A DNA stretch of 11,253 nucleotides, taken from positions 1 to 11,253 of the forward strand of contig JADGJL010000989.1 in NCBI GenBank assembly GCA_027600665.1. The letters are read 5' to 3'. Each line of letters begins with the position of its first letter. Within the stretch, counting starts at the first letter, position 1. Below, one piece after another: positions 8,386 to 11,253 of this stretch. The notes beneath the pieces are model-generated. The model made no database searches. It was not told the origin of the DNA and saw only the letters and a program-made list of their open reading frames with translations. Source of the DNA: Irineochytrium annulatum (Eukaryota > Chytridiomycota > Chytridiomycetes > Chytridiales > Chytridiaceae). The translations under genes and the position numbers were made by a program.

Positions 8386-9138
8386 CTACTTCACCATGGC
8401 CCTCACGCTCCCCAGCCAACCCTTATATTCCCACCACCCAACATGACACCTCCATCCCAACGCCTCACCGACCTCCCTCTTCACGGCCGCCATCTCCTCC
8501 ACGCATGCCCGCACCTCCTCGCCCAGCTCCCTGTCCATCACCATCTCCTTCCACGCCCAGGCCTCCCTCGGCATGTCCATCAGCATGCACTCGCTCAGCA
8601 TCACGGCGCCCACAAGCATCCGCGTGGCGCTGGCGCGCAGGGTGGGGGGCAGCAGCGGAGAGGCGACGAGGCGTCGCACGAGGAGGAGCGCGTGTAGGAG
8701 GACGTGCGGCGTCGGAGGCGGCCCGCCCGCGCGTTGGCCGTCGTCGTCGTTGTCGTAGTCGTCAACGACGGCGAAGGGGAGGAGGTGCCGCGTCAGCGTG
8801 TGCACGAGGGTGACGAGGTCGGGTGGGAGTGGCGGCGACGACGACGCGTCCTCCTCCGAGTCCGGCGGCGGGGTGAGGGGCCTTGCCGGCGGCGGCGCGA
8901 GGATGCGCGTCAGCACGCGGAGGGCCACGTCCGCCAGGCCGCGGGAGAAGGCGTTGGGTTGATCGCGCCGGCGGTCGGTTGGGGAGAACGGCGTCGGGAG
9001 GGCGGAGGAGGCGAGCGACAGCGGGATGTGGATGAGAGCGGTGTTGATGACACGGGGCCTGGAGGAGGAGAACTTGGCGACGCGGCCGTGCTTGATGCCA
9101 AGGGACGTGGCGCCGTGGTTGGGGATCGTGGTCGTCAT
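8386..9138 (-). CDS. Cyclin-box protein, Pcl/Pho80-like
   Basis: A single-exon, 250-aa protein that reads as a short cyclin of the fungal Pcl group, whose members bind Pho85-type CDKs. Helix 1 corresponds to about 64-80 (FSRGLADVALRVLTRIL), helix 2 to 144-158 (PHVLLHALLLVRRLV) and helix 3 to 171-188 (ATRMLVGAVMLSECMLMD). The REAWAWKEM segment (191-199) and the ending VKREVGEALGWRCHV...WWEY...W (219-241) match the usual 'aW..i......E.n..E.efL..LdWrl.V...ey..w' pattern. An acidic, Pro-rich loop (about 90-140) separates helices 1 and 2. The Lys and Glu that normally contact the CDK appear replaced by Cys184 and Lys220. GC content and the frequency of Ala/Pro/Arg are very high. The start is the first ATG of the frame. 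The cyclin assignment rests on pattern, so a divergent or non-CDK-binding relative is possible. Confidence 0.72.
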   Translation of the reverse strand: MTTTIPNHGATSLGIKHGRVAKFSSSRPRVINTALIHIPLSLASSALPTPFSPTDRRRDQPNAFSRGLADVALRVLTRILAPPPARPLTPPPDSEEDASSSPPLPPDLVTLVHTLTRHLLPFAVVDDYDNDDDGQRAGGPPPTPHVLLHALLLVRRLVASPLLPPTLRASATRMLVGAVMLSECMLMDMPREAWAWKEMVMDRELGEEVRACVEEMAAVKREVGEALGWRCHVGWWEYKGWLGSVRAMVK

Positions 9139-10214
9139 CGCACGCGCTTGTCTCCAGGAAGAGAGCCAGCGTACTTATGTGTGTTTGCACTATCTTCAAT
9201 CTCATTAGGGCGGAATATTTGAGCAATTGGAGCTCGGGCGGAAAGCAACAAGTGTGGCTTGCTTTATTCCATGACTATTTACACGGATCGGGCGTGCCAC
9301 TGTTGTCACTAGCGGCAGGCAAGTCCTCCGGCCGCCCGCGGGGAGCGCATTCGGAGACTGCCCACCGGCTCTGGGAGTTGACCGGCCGGGCCAAGAGAAC
9401 CAGTGGTAGACCTTCGAACCATCCGACCGAAAAGTGCGGCCGGACGTTTTAGACCAAGGGGAACCCTTCATCGGCCCGATCACCCAAAAGCAGCGGACCT
9501 CCCTCATCCTTCAGTCGAGCACGTCAGCCCTAAGCATTGCCTGAGGCAGCTCCCGGTTGGGGTTCAGCTTCGGTGTGAGGCCAAGAAGGACGGCCGGGCA
9601 TCACAGATCTCCGTCTGACGGCCCTGAACGCTGACGCACGCGCCATCGGGTGGCGATGACGACTGTCGACGCATATTTAGTATTACCTCGAAATAATCTC
9701 TCTCTCTCCCACAACTTCTTTCTTCGCATATGGCTACTTTGTAGCAATGGCACCAATGTGAGTATTTTGAATGCGAGTATATTGGAAGTGATTGCACTGC
9801 AACCGTCTACCTAACTACCGAAGAAACTATTAAGAACGGAGGGGGAATGGGAAATGTCCTTCCAATGGTTTTGCCCAAGCCCAATAGCCCAACTGAGGGG
9901 CTAGGAGCAAAAGCCATAGAATATTGGAGGGTGTCGATGAGCGAGTCAACGATTCAAAGTGGTCTTCGACGCCTCAGCAAGAACTATACACCACCAAAGT
10001 GTGGGTGCTTCCAATGCCGATTTGACATACCCATGACAGGGGCGTCGTTGATGATTCACAAGAATCAAAAAGGTAGAAGAGAGGATGCGGGGAGGCGGAG
10101 GTGGAGGGGAGAGCGATCAGAGAAAGAGGACGCAAGGTGGAGACGCGACTCATCGCTTTTCCCAACGAGCCGTGTTCCCAGCTTGCGCTCCTGCCCTCCG
10201 GACACAATAATCAG

Positions 10215-10346
10215 GGAGCGAAGAACCTGTCGGTCAACAAATTGATGAAGAACATGCCCGTGCAAACCCTTGACCAGGAGAACGCGGCCGCCGAGTCTCC
10301 GGCCCTAATGGCGCGGAAGCCCGAGGGCCGGTGGGGAGGAGGGTGA
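10215..10346 (+). other. Coding-like patch, possible exon (43 codons)
   Basis: After an acceptor-like AATCAG ending at 10214, the frame runs through GAKNLSVNKLMKNMPVQTL, DQENAAAESPALMARKPEGRW and GGG to a TGA at 10344-10346. Most codons end in G or C and the composition is balanced, unlike the frames around it. No ATG-initiated first exon or clear donor upstream was found, and no family was recognised. The opposite strand also has an open, hydrophobic frame here, so the strand is uncertain. It may be an exon of an unrecognised small gene, a gene fragment or chance. Confidence 0.2.
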
Positions 10347-10365
10347 TGGTGGGGAGGAGGGCGAT
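10330..10365. repeat. Tandem G-rich 18-base repeat
   Basis: Two adjacent copies of GGTGGGGAGGAGGGYGAT (10330-10347 and 10348-10365) differ at one base. Further purine-rich sequence continues to about 10420. The minus strand is therefore a long pyrimidine tract, as often seen in fungal core promoters. Confidence 0.8.
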
Positions 10366-10700
10366 AGGGAGAAGAGAGCGCGATAGGAGAGTGGAGGGGA
10401 GTTGGAAGAAGAATGAATTTGAGAATGGATTGTGAAGAAAACGCGGGTTTTGACGGGAGTGTGGCTTTTTCCCAGCTGCATCAGCATGTCACACTCAATA
10501 CTACAAACGGTCATTCCGCGCACATAAATTATGGACAACGTCGAATATGCCCCCCCTTCATTGTGAAGGATTCGTTGTCGGAGACTGCAAACCTATTCCA
10601 ACGACATAAATATATATTTTGCAGAGTTGCAACACCGATATTTATGTTGATCCATCAGACAGAGAAGAAGGCAGCGTCGTGATTATTCTACTACCTCACA

Positions 10701-11253
10701 ATGCCGTCCACGTCGAGATGGTGCTTCCGTCGGTTCGAAGTCAGCGCGAAGTCGGCAAGTCCGAACCCACTAACGTCACCGCCTGCCCAGATCCCTCGAC
10801 CGCTCCCTCAACGCTGGTCGTCTGCCACGCCGTCGCCGTCATCTCCGGCTGTGGCTCGAGCCTACCAGCCTGCTGGCCTACTTCCCTTGACTGACCTGGT
10901 AGGCGTTCGTGGTTCCTGTTGCAAGAGGACCACAGGGGACTCGCTGGAGACTGACCTACGATTGCACATTGGCCTTCTTCAAGCTACTACGATGCCAACA
11001 TCCTCGTTCTCCTCGCCCGGCCACCGCCGCACCGCTTCCTTCCACCTCCCGCCAAAACCAAACCCTCCAACAACGCCGCCAAGATCGTCCTCGTCGACCA
11101 CGCTCGTTGGCGATAATGTCCCCAGGAAGGCATCAAGCCTCCCTGCGACCCCGAAGCGCTCTCGCGCCGGATCCGCGCAACAGCAGCTTCCACGAAACAC
11201 CTCGTCCAAAGCCACGATCCTCTCCAACTGCCCCTCCCCGCTCACCTACACCC
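10701..11253 (+). CDS. N-terminal part of a Ser/Pro-rich protein, runs off the window
   Basis: From an ATG at 10701 the frame stays open for 184 codons to the window edge. The region is GC-rich and rises in Ser, Pro, Thr and Arg, as in disordered N-terminal parts of fungal regulatory proteins. The second half is the more convincing. From an internal Met at 10992 (residue 98) it reads MPTSSFSSPGHRRTASFHLP, followed by SP/TP and basic-xx-Ser motifs: TTPPR, VPRKASSLPATPKRSRAGS and a QQQ run. This suggests a target of basophilic and proline-directed kinases. Residues 70-97 (after a GTAGGC at 10899) look less like protein, so the true start may be 10992 or part of 10899-10991 may be an intron. No domain is visible, so the product cannot be named. 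Confidence 0.45.
   Translation, partial: MPSTSRWCFRRFEVSAKSASPNPLTSPPAQIPRPLPQRWSSATPSPSSPAVARAYQPAGLLPLTDLVGVRGSCCKRTTGDSLETDLRLHIGLLQATTMPTSSFSSPGHRRTASFHLPPKPNPPTTPPRSSSSTTLVGDNVPRKASSLPATPKRSRAGSAQQQLPRNTSSKATILSNCPSPLTYT

Larger units (their letters stand above)
9139..10700. other. Long region without a solid gene; divergent promoters
   Basis: About 1.56 kb separates the cyclin-like gene (minus) from the right-edge frame (plus), so promoters for both should be here. A (TC)6 run lies at 9697-9708 and purine-rich tandem repeats at 10330-10365. A coding-like patch at 10215-10346 (+) is listed separately. An ATG-initiated frame at 9847-10245 (+, 132 aa) has no recognisable domain and turns Arg/Glu-rich in its second half. 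I found no tRNA, 5S rRNA or transposon signature on either strand. Confidence 0.5.

Noticed and set aside
8704..9222. 172-codon plus-strand frame rich in Arg and Val
   Set aside because: It is antisense to the cyclin-box gene; the composition is that of complemented GC-rich Ala/Pro/Asp codons.
9290..9640. Possible tRNA or 5S rRNA because of a GGTTCGAA-like string and GC-rich stems
   Set aside because: On the minus strand GGTTCGAAGG occurs, but no D arm, anticodon stem or acceptor pairing can be built around it.
10052..10067. 6-bp hairpin TGATTC-ACAA-GAATCA
   Set aside because: The stem is short and AT-rich, with no following T tract or known motif; expected by chance in a window of this size.
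9847..10245. 132-codon plus-strand frame
   Set aside because: No recognisable domain, an Arg/Glu-rich second half typical of purine-rich non-coding DNA, and no codon bias like that of the neighbouring genes. Not firmly excluded, only unsupported.

Overview
The window looks like nuclear DNA from a fungus. It is GC-rich, and its coding regions are interrupted by short GT-AG introns (55 to 111 bases in the well-supported cases), several with a CTAAC/CTGAT-like branch site just before the acceptor. The gene families also fit a fungus: a GH18 chitinase end, an Nrg1-like C2H2 regulator and a Pcl-type cyclin. The Dcp1 protein keeps a C-terminal trimerization segment that the budding and fission yeast proteins lack. 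This hints at a fungus outside the Dikarya, such as a chytrid-like lineage, but the window alone does not fix the taxon.

Layout. The left edge (57-293, + strand) holds the last exon of a GH18 glycosidase. A spacer of about 1.2 kb follows. Five genes then lie in a row on the minus strand, read from right to left: a cyclin-box protein (9138-8386), a small single-pass membrane protein (8147-7901, 5' end uncertain), the decapping cofactor DCP1 (7412-6252, 3 exons, 324 aa), a VMAT/SLC18-like MFS transporter (5754-4091, 4 exons, 489 aa) and an Nrg1-like two-finger transcription factor (3544-1464, 2 exons, 667 aa). On the right, a 1.56-kb stretch has no solid gene but one coding-like patch. From 10701 a plus-strand reading frame without stops runs off the edge.

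I rebuilt the gene models by joining exons by eye. The transcription factor, the MFS and DCP1 models each stay in frame through every junction and regenerate family motifs across the splice sites. The second half of zinc finger 1, the MFS loop into TM7 and the DCP1 trimerization helix all appear only after splicing.

The genes do not form an obvious pathway: wall remodelling, mRNA decay, transport, transcription and cell-cycle control are mixed, as is usual in fungal chromosomes. I see no mobile element, CRISPR array, rRNA or tRNA. The most interesting points are the metazoan-style C-terminal architecture of DCP1, a fungal transporter that keeps two of the four acidic membrane residues important in vesicular monoamine transporters, a cyclin box lacking the two usual CDK-contact charges, and a small unannotated-type membrane protein gene with an in-frame 15-base duplication.
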